Virus record (IMG/VR): IMGVR_UViG_3300044615_001192
Coordinates: 1-36,437 of that record
Direction: 5' to 3' (one strand)
Source of the DNA: a virus
Length of the DNA: 36,437 bases
Part shown: in pieces, positions 7,379-14,486 of the stretch
How positions within the stretch are numbered: position 1 is the first letter of the stretch
How the letters are laid out: each line of letters opens with the position of its first letter
The notes under the pieces: model-generated
What the model was told of the DNA's origin: nothing
Databases searched by the model: none
The model's input: only the letters and a program-made list of their open reading frames with translations
Program-made: the position numbers and the translations under genes

Positions 7379-7954
7379 ATGCCCAAACCCGACCACTGGA
7401 TCCGCGAGCGCGGGGGCCAGATGATCCACCCCTTCGCGGATGGCAAGATCCGCCAGGCGCCGGACGGCCGGCCGGTGCTCAGCTATGGCCTGAGCAGCTA
7501 CGGCTACGACCTGCGGCTGAGCGACCATGACTTCCGCGTGTTCCGGCACATCCCGGGCCACGTCGTGGACCCCAAGGCGTTCGATGACCGGTGCCTGACG
7601 CAAGCCGAGCTGCACACCGATCCGGCCGGGCAGTTCTTCATGCTGCCGGCCCACACCTACGGCCTGGGCGTGACCGTCGAGCGGCTGTGCATCCCCACCA
7701 ACGTGACGGTGGTGTTCATCGGCAAGAGCACCTACGCCCGCAGCGGCATCATCATCAACACCACGCCGGGTGAGGCCGGGTGGGAGGGCAACCTGACGCT
7801 GGAGATCAGCAACAGCAGCGACAGCGACTGCCGGATCTACGCCAATGAAGGCATCTGCCAGGCCCTGTTCTATGAGGGCGAACCCTGCGACCAGCCCTAC
7901 GGGGACGGGAAATACCAGGGCCAGGGCTCTGGCGTGACGCTGGCCCGCGTTTGA
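7379..7954 (+). CDS. dcd: dCTP deaminase
   Basis: The 191-residue length is normal for the family. Signature segments are LSSYGYDLRL (38-47), IGKSTYARSGI (114-124), and GWEGNLTLEISN (134-145) with the catalytic Glu at 142, followed by the C-terminal lid (YQGQGSG, 179-185). It converts dCTP to dUTP, feeding dTTP synthesis. With the dGTP-hydrolase-like gene at 117 it indicates phage control of the dNTP pool. The start ATG is 31 bases after the hydrolase stop, without a start-associated element. Confidence 0.9.
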   Translation: MPKPDHWIRERGGQMIHPFADGKIRQAPDGRPVLSYGLSSYGYDLRLSDHDFRVFRHIPGHVVDPKAFDDRCLTQAELHTDPAGQFFMLPAHTYGLGVTVERLCIPTNVTVVFIGKSTYARSGIIINTTPGEAGWEGNLTLEISNSSDSDCRIYANEGICQALFYEGEPCDQPYGDGKYQGQGSGVTLARV

Positions 7955-7956
7955 TT

Positions 7957-7966
7957 CCGGCAACCT
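7957..7966 (+). promoter_or_regulatory. Start-associated element, copy 2
   Basis: CCGGCAACCT, identical to copy 1. The last base is 25 nt before ATG 7991, in the gap after the dCTP deaminase stop. Confidence 0.5.
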
Positions 7967-7990
7967 CCACCGACCACCTGCACCACACCC

Positions 7991-8194
7991 ATGACCAGCA
8001 ACAACACCGCACCCGACGCACCTGAGGCCCCCACCCTCTACGACGACCTGCTGGCCGTTGTGGAGCGCCACCTCGAGGCCGAGAGCTGCAACGTCTTCGA
8101 GGCCATCGGAGCGCTGGAGATGACCAAGGCCGGCGTGCTGGCCGAGGCCCTGGAGCCCGAGCTCGACGAGCCTGAGTTCATCTTCGACAACTGA
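7991..8194 (+). CDS. Small acidic protein (67 aa)
   Basis: The product is strongly acidic (many Glu/Asp, C-terminus EPELDEPEFIFDN) with a predicted helix in the middle. Its stop overlaps the next start (TGATG). Acidic small phage proteins can be anti-restriction or host-takeover proteins, but nothing specific is visible here. Function unknown. Confidence 0.6.
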   Translation: MTSNNTAPDAPEAPTLYDDLLAVVERHLEAESCNVFEAIGALEMTKAGVLAEALEPELDEPEFIFDN

Positions 8195-8736
8195 TGAGTG
8201 AGCTGCTGATCCGTGCCCAGTGGCGGGTTGGCGAGCGCGGCGCAGGCTTCGTCCCCGCAGGGGATGCGGCCCGCGCCGCTTGCTCGCGCATGGGCGACCG
8301 CGAGGTGGTGGTGCTTGAGGTGCGCCGGGGTCGATCGGGCCGGTCCCATCGGCATCAGTTCGCCGAGATCCACGACGCCTGGCTGCAGCTGCCGGAGCAG
8401 CTGGGCGAGATGCCCTGGGCGGCCAACCCCGAGACGTTCCGCAAGCACCTGCTGGTGGTGTGCGGCTACAGCGATGTGCGCACCGTGGTGGCGGGCAGCA
8501 AGGCTGAGGCCGGGCGGATCGCTGCCCTGCTGACCCAGCTGGCCACCGAGGCCCACGGCTACGCCCTGGCGGACGTGAGAGACAACGTGGTGACCCTGCG
8601 CACGCCCTGGAGCCAGAGCTACCGGGCCATGGGGCGCGAGGTGTTCCAGCAGAGCAAGGACGCCATCCTGGGTGCCGCTGCGGAGCTGCTTGGGGTCGAG
8701 GCGGCGGCCCTGCGGCGCCACGGCGAGCAGGCATGA
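8194..8736 (+). CDS. DUF1367-like / NinB-like phage protein
   Basis: The 180-residue protein has RSHRHQFAEIHDAW (48-61), reminiscent of the HxxxWA segment in NinB and DUF1367 proteins of lambdoid phages. Its C-terminal SQSYRAMGREVFQQSKDAI resembles the S-x-x-x-x-M-x-x-x-x-F signature of the same group. Such proteins are associated with phage recombination. The similarity is by eye and modest. It is the last plus-strand gene before a minus-strand block and ends in the A-run of that block's terminator. Confidence 0.5.
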   Translation: MSELLIRAQWRVGERGAGFVPAGDAARAACSRMGDREVVVLEVRRGRSGRSHRHQFAEIHDAWLQLPEQLGEMPWAANPETFRKHLLVVCGYSDVRTVVAGSKAEAGRIAALLTQLATEAHGYALADVRDNVVTLRTPWSQSYRAMGREVFQQSKDAILGAAAELLGVEAAALRRHGEQA

Positions 8737-8756
8737 AAAAGGGCCCCGCAGGGCCC
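8736..8756 (-). terminator. Rho-independent terminator of the first minus-strand unit
   Basis: Read on the minus strand, GGGCCC TGCG GGGCCC is followed by five T. It lies 21 bases after the last minus-strand stop. The T-run overlaps the stop of the convergent plus-strand gene. Confidence 0.85.
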
Positions 8757-8777
8757 GATGCGCTGGCCAGGGTGGGC

Positions 8778-8924
8778 CTACCAGTCCCCCTGTCGCCATG
8801 CCCGGGCGATGGCGCCGCCCAGCAGGTACAGGGCCTGGCTGACCGCGTGGGCCTCGCCGGTGGCCAGGCAGTCCAGCCGGCGGCCATCGGTGGTGATCAC
8901 GGCCCACGGGGCGAGGGGACCCAT
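8778..8924 (-). CDS. Small protein (48 aa), last gene of a minus-strand unit
   Basis: The ATG at 8924-8922 overlaps the stop of the upstream minus gene (TGATG on the minus strand), and the frame closes with TAG at 8780-8778. The product begins MGPLAPWAVITTDGRRLDC and ends ARAWRQGDW. It looks like a beta hairpin (WAVITTDGRRLDCL) followed by a helix, and codons are GC-ending. A terminator follows 21 bases downstream. Not recognised. Confidence 0.65.
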   Translation of the reverse strand: MGPLAPWAVITTDGRRLDCLATGEAHAVSQALYLLGGAIARAWRQGDW

Positions 8925-9148
8925 CAGGCCACCTCCACGCCGTTGAGCACAACGCCGAGGTCGAACAGGCGGCGGCGGATCGCCGTCACATCGGCTTCAG
9001 GGATCGTGCGGGGCTCGAAGTCGCCGGCCAGGCTGGTGGCGCTGGCCAGGCTGCGGGTCTCGCGCAGCAGATCGTTCAGCAGCGCGTCGATGCGCTGGAG
9101 GCGGGCGGCGGCGGCCTCAGGGGCCAGGGGGCGGGTGGTGGTGGTCAT
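8924..9148 (-). CDS. Small helical protein (74 aa)
   Basis: It begins MTTTTRPLAPEAA and is mainly helical, with a RLQRIDALLNDLLRETRSLA helix. Its C-terminal RRRLFDLGVVLNG resembles LRKLFDLRAGLAS of the next upstream minus gene, so the two may be distant paralogues. It is the third of four genes in one minus-strand unit. No membrane segment. Function unknown. Confidence 0.65.
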   Translation of the reverse strand: MTTTTRPLAPEAAAARLQRIDALLNDLLRETRSLASATSLAGDFEPRTIPEADVTAIRRRLFDLGVVLNGVEVA

Positions 9149-9186
9149 GGTGCGGGGGGTGATGGTGGGGTGCTGGGTCTGAGCCG

Positions 9187-9453
9187 TCAGATCCCGTAGG
9201 TGTCCTTTTCATGGGCAGCGCTGGCGAGGCCGGCGCGCAGGTCGAACAATTTGCGCAGCATTACCGAGGTGGCGCCGTCCGGCAGGTAGCGCACGGTGCT
9301 CATGTCGGTGCCGTTGCCGCCCCAGGTGGCATCAACAAGGGTCTCGATGGCCGAGCCCAGGGCGACGATCTGGTCCCACACGGCATCAAGCAGCTTCTCG
9401 GCCTGTTGCTGATCCATTGGCTGGGGCGCCGCTTGGGTGGTGGTGCTGGTCAT
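9187..9453 (-). CDS. Small helical protein (88 aa)
   Basis: It starts MTSTTTQAAPQPMDQQQ (ATG at 9453; another in-frame ATG lies 9 bases upstream). It has two helical stretches around a Gly/Asn-rich loop (TWGGNGTDMS). A shared LFDL motif and similar Thr-rich N-terminus link it to the following minus gene. Function unknown. Confidence 0.65.
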   Translation of the reverse strand: MTSTTTQAAPQPMDQQQAEKLLDAVWDQIVALGSAIETLVDATWGGNGTDMSTVRYLPDGATSVMLRKLFDLRAGLASAAHEKDTYGI

Positions 9454-9504
9454 GGCGTGCATGCGGTGGTTAGGGGTGCCGGGTGAGCCCGGGGGGTGTG
9501 CTGG

Positions 9505-9816
9505 TCAGTACCGGGACCAGAACTGGCCGGCGAAGCCGATCAGGTCGTCCTCGACCTCATCCCAGCGCTGCGGCTCGGAGGGAGCGGGGAACAGCTCGAC
9601 TACGAAGCGGAGCCCGTCGCGGATGTAGCTGGCGGCCAGGGTGGACAGGTCACCGTCGCTGTGGCCCCCGTCGAAGTCGTCGCGGTTGTCGGCGGCGAAC
9701 AGCAGGTGCCGGTAGTCGTGGTCGGCGGCGGGCCCTTCGTGGCAGATCACGCCCGCGCAGAGCGGGTGGTCGGTGATCTGCTCCAGGCTGAGCAGCTCGG
9801 TGGTGGCGGTTGCCAT
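9505..9816 (-). CDS. Hypothetical protein (103 aa), first gene of a minus-strand unit
   Basis: It begins MATATTELLSLEQIT. A His/Asp-rich segment (DHDYRHLLFAADNRDDFDGG) is followed by a Trp- and Phe-rich C-terminus (LIGFAGQFWSRY). It is the first gene after the promoter at 9855-9860 and leads four genes ending at the 8736-8756 terminator. Not recognised; the His/Asp segment might bind metal, but no family pattern supports that. Confidence 0.65.
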   Translation of the reverse strand: MATATTELLSLEQITDHPLCAGVICHEGPAADHDYRHLLFAADNRDDFDGGHSDGDLSTLAASYIRDGLRFVVELFPAPSEPQRWDEVEDDLIGFAGQFWSRY

Positions 9817-9831
9817 GGGTTGCGTGTGGCC

Positions 9832-9860
9832 GGGGTTCCTGCCCCGACAACCGGATCGTA
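9832..9860 (-). promoter_or_regulatory. Minus-strand promoter with 5'-end hairpin
   Basis: On the minus strand a -10-like TACGAT (9860-9855) is followed ten bases later by GGGG CAGGAA CCCC (9845-9832), which would fold at the start of the RNA. Upstream lies GCGGATCGGT, also found before the promoter at 14020-14025. No clear -35 box. Confidence 0.55.
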
Positions 9861-9908
9861 GCCCCTACCGATCCGCACTGGAACCGGCAGCAGCAACAAT
9901 CCGCAACT

Positions 9909-10355
9909 TCAGCGCATCCCCCAGCGCAGTGCAGGCATCAGCAGCGCCAGCCAGCGCTCCAGCGCAGCCCGCAGCGCTTCGATGGTGGCGGTTGCAGGGC
10001 CGGCGATCGTGGCGACCGGGGCCAGGGCCGGCGGCAGCACGGCTGACAGGGTGGCCCCTGCGGCGCTCAGCTGCTCCAGCCACCGGCGGCAGGCGATGCC
10101 AGCGCGGTGGGTCCGCAGGCCCAGCAGCCAGGCCAGGGCGATGACGCGGATCAGGCCCTCGCGGATCTGGTCCCGATGGGCCCAGACCAGGCTGGCGGCC
10201 AGCGCCAGGGCCATGGCCAGCAGGCGGGCGACGTCGGCGCAGAGCTGGGCACCGGCGGCGGTGCGGTGGCCCACGGCGGGCCAGTCAATGCTGCGGATGG
10301 TGCGGTTGGTGGTGCCGGCCCGGCGGCCGGCAGCGGCGGGGATGGTGGTGGCCAT
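9909..10355 (-). CDS. Small membrane protein (148 aa)
   Basis: ATG 10355 is preceded by GGAG at good spacing, so I prefer it to the longer frame from 10484. It has a basic N-terminus and three hydrophobic stretches (about 41-59, 69-80 and 99-120). These are separated by short Arg-rich loops, suggesting an inner-membrane protein with two or three spans. Holins can look like this, but no endolysin neighbour supports that. Function open. Its promoter diverges from the portal gene. Confidence 0.55.
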   Translation of the reverse strand: MATTIPAAAGRRAGTTNRTIRSIDWPAVGHRTAAGAQLCADVARLLAMALALAASLVWAHRDQIREGLIRVIALAWLLGLRTHRAGIACRRWLEQLSAAGATLSAVLPPALAPVATIAGPATATIEALRAALERWLALLMPALRWGMR

Positions 10356-10425
10356 CGTGTTCTCCGTGGTGTGGTGGGTTGTGGTGGCTCGGCCGCTCAT
10401 GCGGTGGGGAGCCTGTGAAGTGCTG

Positions 10426-10461
10426 CGTCCGGGGCGGTGCCCTGCGGACGTGCGGATCATA
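10426..10461 (-). promoter_or_regulatory. Minus-strand promoter with strong 5'-end hairpin
   Basis: TATGAT (10461-10456) is followed six bases later by a hairpin: CGTCCG (10450-10445) pairs with CGGACG (10431-10426), enclosing GGGC ACC GCCC. It matches the layout of the other two minus-strand promoters. Confidence 0.6.
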
Positions 10462-10509
10462 GCCCAGGGGATCACGAGCGGCATCAGGGGCGCGGGCGAT
10501 GCGCTGGCG

Positions 10510-10519
10510 CCGGAAACCT
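10510..10519 (+). promoter_or_regulatory. Start-associated element, copy 3
   Basis: CCGGAAACCT. The last base is 21 nt before the portal start GTG 10540. It lies in a divergent intergenic region, so it heads a new plus-strand unit. Confidence 0.6.
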
Positions 10520-10539
10520 GAAGGGAGCAGGGCGCAGGC

Positions 10540-12174
10540 GTGCAGCGACTCGATCACCCCACCAAGGACCCCAAGCTGCCCAGCTACGTGGGGCCGGCCC
10601 TGCGCCGGGTGATGGCGGACCTGGAGGTCACCCACGACTGCTGGAACCTGCTGCGCACGCCCGGTGCGGCCAAGGGCCAGGAAGATGCCCTGCTGCGCCG
10701 GTATCTCCCCAAGGAGCCCCGCGAGCCACCCGAGGCCTACCGGGTGCGGCTGGCCTACAGCCGCTACCCCAGCTTCTTTCCGGATGCCATTCGGTCGTTC
10801 AGCGGTGTGCTGAGCCGGTTCCAGCTGGCCAGCCCGCCCCCGACCCTGGAGGCCGCCGCCAGCAACATCGACCGGCAGGGCAACAGCCTGAAGGCCCTGC
10901 TGACCGCAGCAGACCAGGGCGTGATGCGTGACGGCGGCTGCTACCTGATGGTCGACATGCCGGCAGGGCGGCCCGGATCACTGGCCGAGGAGGTCGCCTC
11001 CGGCCGCCGGCCCTACCTGACCCTGGTCGATCGCGCTGATGTGCTGAGCTTCCGGGTCGCCATGGTCGGCACCGCCCAGGTCGCCACCCAGGTGGTGGTG
11101 CGCGAGTGGGTGGAAGTGCCGGACGACGACGGCGCCTATGGCACCACGATCGAGGCCCGGTACCGGGTGATCACCACCCAGGCTGGTGTCACCAGCTGGC
11201 AGGTGCTGAAGCTGACCAAGGACGGCAACGGCACCTACGGGGCGGCGGTGGACACCGATGAGCAGGGCCAGCCCCGTGAGGCCAGCTACGAGGCCGCTGG
11301 CGGCAGGCCGTTCCCCAGGCCACCGATCGTCTGGTATCCGAGCCGGATCGCGGAGGGCTTCGGGCAGGGGGCGGTGCCGCTGATCGGCCTGGCGCTCGAC
11401 ACCCTTGATCACTTCCGCACCCGGGCGGACCAGAAGGAGCTGATGCGCAAGCTGGCCATGCCGGTGCCCGTGCGGACTGGGATGCCGCCGCCGGCACCGG
11501 GCCAGCCACAGCCCGTGGTGACCCTGGGGGCCAACACGTTCCTGGATCTCCCGCAGGGCAGCAGCTTCGATTTCAAGGGCCCGCCCAGTGACAGCCTGGC
11601 GCCACGGGCGGCCGAGGTGGAGCACATCGAGGGGCTGATCCGCGAGCAGACCCTGGCGTTCATGTACGGCACTGGCGGCGGGGCCAAGACCGCCACCCAG
11701 GCCGACCTGGAGGGCGTGAGCAGCCAGGCCAATATCCGCACCATGGCTGAGGCCAAGGTCAACGCGGTTCAGCAGCTGCTCGAGCTGTGGACCCTGTTCA
11801 CCGGTGAGCCGCTGGAGCCTGATGCCGGGATCGTGATGGATGCCAACCTGCACGATCGGCCCCTGGGCCCGCAGGACACGGCGCAGCTGTCGGCGCTGGC
11901 CATGAATGAGCTGCTGAGCCAGCGCAGCCTGACCGAGATCCTGATTCGCGGTGGGGTGAACACGGCGGCCACGTCGCCAGAGCAGGAGCTGCAGCGGCTG
12001 GAGGCTGAGCGGCAGGCCCGTGAGGCCGCGATGGGCGACCTGGCACCAGACGACCCGAGCCTGATCGATGACGCCGAGCTGCCGGTGAGTGAGCTGCAGG
12101 CCACCCCTGACGGGGCGAACGGCACCGGCGGCACTGACGGGGGACAGATCGGACAGGGTGGGGCCGACGCATGA
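10540..12174 (+). CDS. Portal protein (DUF4055-like)
   Basis: The 544-residue protein fits the DUF4055 portal family. It shows the YLPKEPREPPEAYRVRL opening (about 50-66), a FPDAIRSFSGVLSRFQ segment, NIDRQGNSLKALL, and GCYLMVDMPAG (about 130-140), then the clip/stem and a variable Glu/Asp-rich C-terminus. Twelve copies form the DNA channel at the capsid vertex. The GTG start follows a start-associated element. It overlaps the MuF gene by four bases (ATGA), as expected for a head module. Confidence 0.8.
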   Translation: MQRLDHPTKDPKLPSYVGPALRRVMADLEVTHDCWNLLRTPGAAKGQEDALLRRYLPKEPREPPEAYRVRLAYSRYPSFFPDAIRSFSGVLSRFQLASPPPTLEAAASNIDRQGNSLKALLTAADQGVMRDGGCYLMVDMPAGRPGSLAEEVASGRRPYLTLVDRADVLSFRVAMVGTAQVATQVVVREWVEVPDDDGAYGTTIEARYRVITTQAGVTSWQVLKLTKDGNGTYGAAVDTDEQGQPREASYEAAGGRPFPRPPIVWYPSRIAEGFGQGAVPLIGLALDTLDHFRTRADQKELMRKLAMPVPVRTGMPPPAPGQPQPVVTLGANTFLDLPQGSSFDFKGPPSDSLAPRAAEVEHIEGLIREQTLAFMYGTGGGAKTATQADLEGVSSQANIRTMAEAKVNAVQQLLELWTLFTGEPLEPDAGIVMDANLHDRPLGPQDTAQLSALAMNELLSQRSLTEILIRGGVNTAATSPEQELQRLEAERQAREAAMGDLAPDDPSLIDDAELPVSELQATPDGANGTGGTDGGQIGQGGADA

Positions 12175-13250
12175 CCCGCAGCGGCCCATCCGTGGGCGCC
12201 GCATCCCTGCAGCTGGCGGAGGACTATGCCGCGCAGCTGGACGCCCTGGGGCGCCGGTCTGAGGCCGCCACCTACCGGGTGCTGGTGCGCAGCCTGAGGG
12301 GCATCCTGGGCGAGCTGCGCCGCGCCTATGGCCGCTACCTGGACGTGGAGCAGCCCGATGCGATCGACCCGGCCGGCAATGCCATCCAGCGCAGCGGGGC
12401 AGCGGTGGTGCGCGAGGCCTCGACCCGGTTGCTGACCGTGCTCAATGCCGCCGAGGGGTTCATGCCCGAGCGGGAGCTGGGCGAGTGGGAGGAGCAGTTC
12501 AGGACCGACCTGGAGGCTGCGCAGCGGCTGGGCGGCGACCTGGGTGTGCAGCTGGCGCAGCTAGTGGCCGATGCACCGAGCGCTGTGCAGGGCGGGTTCA
12601 ACGCCCCGGCGGTGGAGGCCGCCAGCCGCTCGGCATCGGCCTACATCCGTAACGTGAGCACGGACTTCCGCCAGCAGATCGTGCAGATCACCGGCGAGGC
12701 GGCCAGCCGGGGGTGGGGCCCCAGCCGGATGGAGCTCCAGGTCAGGCGGGCGCTGGCGGGGGAGGGGCAGACCGCAGGGCTGCGGCAGCGTGCGGCGCTG
12801 ATCGCCCGCTCCGAGCTGGCCAATGCCTATGTGCAGGGCCAGATCGACAACGCCCGCCGCAACCGGTTCGACTATGTGCGATGGATCGCGGTGCGCGACG
12901 AGCGGACCTGCCCGTTCTGCGTCTCCCGCCATGGGCAGATCTACCCGGTGTCAGCCGTGGTGATGCCGGCCCATCCACGCTGCCGGTGCGTGGCATCACC
13001 GGTGCCGCAGGAGGCGGTGGAGGGCGACCCCGAGGTCCGCAGGGCCCTGACGGACGAGGCCTACTGGGAGGACAGCCAGAAGCAGGCCTGGAGCGAATAC
13101 GCCGAGGCCAAGGGCAAGACCCTCGACGAGGTGCGGGGCGAGCTGGTGCGTGCCCAGCGGCAGCCCACGGCCAGCGAGCGGCGCCGCTACCCGGGAATCC
13201 CGAGCAGCCTGCCGCCGAGCCTGGCGGTGCGGTGGTACGGAGGAGAGTGA
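12171..13250 (+). CDS. MuF-type minor head protein
   Basis: The protein has 359 residues. The Mu F domain lies at about 165-276: FRQQIVQIT...RGWGPSRMELQVRRAL, AALIARSELANAYVQGQ, WIAVRDERTCPFCVSRHGQ (238-256) and MPAHPRCRCV (265-274). These include the paired CxxC and HPRCRC metal-like motif. MuF proteins sit with the portal in the procapsid and may be injected. No toxin domain is fused; the C-terminal 80 residues are charged and helical. Confidence 0.88.
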   Translation: MTRSGPSVGAASLQLAEDYAAQLDALGRRSEAATYRVLVRSLRGILGELRRAYGRYLDVEQPDAIDPAGNAIQRSGAAVVREASTRLLTVLNAAEGFMPERELGEWEEQFRTDLEAAQRLGGDLGVQLAQLVADAPSAVQGGFNAPAVEAASRSASAYIRNVSTDFRQQIVQITGEAASRGWGPSRMELQVRRALAGEGQTAGLRQRAALIARSELANAYVQGQIDNARRNRFDYVRWIAVRDERTCPFCVSRHGQIYPVSAVVMPAHPRCRCVASPVPQEAVEGDPEVRRALTDEAYWEDSQKQAWSEYAEAKGKTLDEVRGELVRAQRQPTASERRRYPGIPSSLPPSLAVRWYGGE

Positions 13251-13277
13251 GCCTCAGGTGAGGGCCTGGGCGGCCTG

Positions 13278-13478
13278 TCACGCAACCCAGAAGCCGTCCT
13301 CGGGATCCCAGGTGATGAGCGCTGCCCAGTCGGGCATCATCGGGTCGTAGGCCAGCTCCAGGGCCCTCCGCAGCTGATCGGCGTCAACCGTGATGGCGCC
13401 ACCGTCGACGCTCCAGCTGTGCAGGCCATTGCCGATGGCGGTCTGGGCCATCAGGTCGTCAACGGTGGGGGCGGTCAT
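13278..13478 (-). CDS. Small acidic protein (66 aa)
   Basis: It begins MTAPTVDDLMAQT and includes GGAITVDADQLRRALELAYDP and a C-terminal WAALITWDPEDGFWVA. It has an acidic, Trp-rich end and looks like a small alpha/beta domain. It is the last gene of the third minus-strand unit and converges on the MuF gene. No clear terminator is visible in the 27-base gap. Function unknown. Confidence 0.6.
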   Translation of the reverse strand: MTAPTVDDLMAQTAIGNGLHSWSVDGGAITVDADQLRRALELAYDPMMPDWAALITWDPEDGFWVA

Positions 13479-13533
13479 GGGACTGGGAGAGGGGATGGGT
13501 TGCCGGCTTTTCGGCGCCCGGCGGGCCGTGTGG

Positions 13534-13761
13534 TCAGGTCAGGGCATCAATCGCGGCTTCGATGGCCCGCTGCTCCTGCTCGATCTGATCGAGCTCCTGG
13601 CGGCCCAGCTCCATCTGTAGCGCCAGGTCGGTCAGCCGGACCGCCACACTGCCGGTGCGCAGCAGCGCCTCTATGCGGGCGTCGGTCTCGGCCGCTTCCG
13701 CAATGAGGGTGTTCACCTCCGCCAGCAGGGCGTCAGCGTCAATCGTGGTGGGGTGGTCCAT
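13534..13761 (-). CDS. Small coiled-coil protein (75 aa)
   Basis: Nearly the whole length is predicted helix with heptad-like spacing (LLAEVNTLIAEAAETDARIEAL and LGRQELDQIEQEQRAI), suggesting a dimeric coiled coil. It is the middle gene of the third minus-strand unit. Function unknown. Confidence 0.6.
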   Translation of the reverse strand: MDHPTTIDADALLAEVNTLIAEAAETDARIEALLRTGSVAVRLTDLALQMELGRQELDQIEQEQRAIEAAIDALT

Positions 13762-13784
13762 GGCGGTGGCGTGTGGCCTGGTGG

Positions 13785-13979
13785 TCAGTCGTTGCGCTCG
13801 AGCTCGAACTCCAGATCACAGACCGAACTGATCAGGCTGGCGACCAGTGGGTGCTGCTCCTCGAGCCGCTCATAGGCGTCATCCGTGTAGCCGTCGCGGA
13901 TGGCCTGCAGGGCCTCGACCACCTCAGTTGAGGCGGCGAGGACGGCGGCGAGCTGCTTGATCGCGGTGGCGATGCTCAT
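13785..13979 (-). CDS. Small acidic helical protein (64 aa), first of a minus-strand unit
   Basis: ATG 13979 (MSIATAIKQLAAVLAAS) is chosen over a longer frame because the promoter at 14020-14025 and its hairpin lie inside the extended version. The product is helical and ends in an acidic stretch CDLEFELERND. Function unknown. Confidence 0.6.
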   Translation of the reverse strand: MSIATAIKQLAAVLAASTEVVEALQAIRDGYTDDAYERLEEQHPLVASLISSVCDLEFELERND

Positions 13980-13996
13980 GGGTCCGTGCGTGTGCC

Positions 13997-14025
13997 GGGG
14001 TCTCACCCCCGATGCGCAGATCATA
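13997..14025 (-). promoter_or_regulatory. Minus-strand promoter with 5'-end hairpin
   Basis: TATGAT (14025-14020) is followed about ten bases later by GGGG TGAGA CCCC (14010-13997). Sequence around it parallels the region at 9832-9876, including GCGGATCGGT upstream and a CCGGC-ACACGCA leader before the ATG, suggesting a duplicated control region. Confidence 0.6.
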
Positions 14026-14063
14026 CCCCATCGCATCGCCCCCGCCACCGATCCGCTCCAGAA

Positions 14064-14073
14064 CCGGTAACCT
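14064..14073 (+). promoter_or_regulatory. Start-associated element, copy 4
   Basis: CCGGTAACCT, a one-base variant. The last base is 22 nt before GTG 14095. It is divergent from the minus promoter at 14020-14025. Confidence 0.5.
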
Positions 14074-14094
14074 GCCGGCAACCGCCGCGCCACC

Positions 14095-14292
14095 GTGCTG
14101 CCGACAGACCTGGGCCTGCGGTCGTTCCTGATGCTGCACATGACCGTGGAGGCCCGCGACGACGTGGCCACCCGGCAGGCGCTGCGCGAGGTGGCTGAAA
14201 CCATGCCTGACCGCGAGGGGCACCGGATCGTCAATACGCTGCGCCAGACCCTGCCGCCGGAGGGCCAGCGGTGGCTGGCGAGCCTCCGGTGA
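14095..14292 (+). CDS. Small hypothetical protein (65 aa)
   Basis: It begins MLPTDLGLRSFLMLHMTVEARDD under GTG 14095 and is helical, with mixed charge. It follows a start-associated element and overlaps the next gene as GTGA. Located between the MuF gene and the MARTYKRD paralogues; function unknown. Confidence 0.6.
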   Translation: MLPTDLGLRSFLMLHMTVEARDDVATRQALREVAETMPDREGHRIVNTLRQTLPPEGQRWLASLR

Positions 14293-14468
14293 CCGGGCGG
14301 GCTGATCGGCTGGGGTACTTCCCGGACCCCCCGGCACCGCCGCGCCGGGGGCGATGGGCGGAGCAGCAGCGGGACCGGGAGCGCGACCGTGCGTGGCTTG
14401 ATGAGCTGACCCGGCGGCGGGGCCTGGAGGCCTGGCTCCTGGCGCGGCGGGGCGAGCGGGAAACCTGA
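14289..14468 (+). CDS. Small Arg-rich protein (59 aa)
   Basis: GTG 14289 overlaps the preceding stop. The product contains FPDPPAPPRRGRW and then a highly charged helix (EQQRDRERDRAWLDELTRRRG). Its last three codons and stop form part of the next start-associated element. Possibly a small head-associated or nucleic-acid-contacting protein; not recognised. Confidence 0.55.
   Translation: MTGRADRLGYFPDPPAPPRRGRWAEQQRDRERDRAWLDELTRRRGLEAWLLARRGERET
14457..14466 (+). promoter_or_regulatory. Start-associated element, copy 5
   Basis: CGGGAAACCT. The last base is 21 nt before GTG 14487. The element overlaps the last codons and stop of the preceding gene. Confidence 0.6.
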
Positions 14469-14486
14469 GTCAGACGCACGGCGACG

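Noticed and set aside
7322-8887. A 521-aa minus-strand open frame
   Set aside because: It is antisense to dCTP deaminase and two other supported genes. Its Arg/Pro/His-rich composition is that of a high-GC shadow frame.
9505-9861. Plus-strand frames across the minus-strand cassette
   Set aside because: They lack plausible starts and composition. The minus strand has the promoter, gene overlap and terminator that make a coherent unit.
10978-12204. A 408-aa minus-strand open frame
   Set aside because: It is entirely antisense to the portal gene, with shadow-like composition and no motif.
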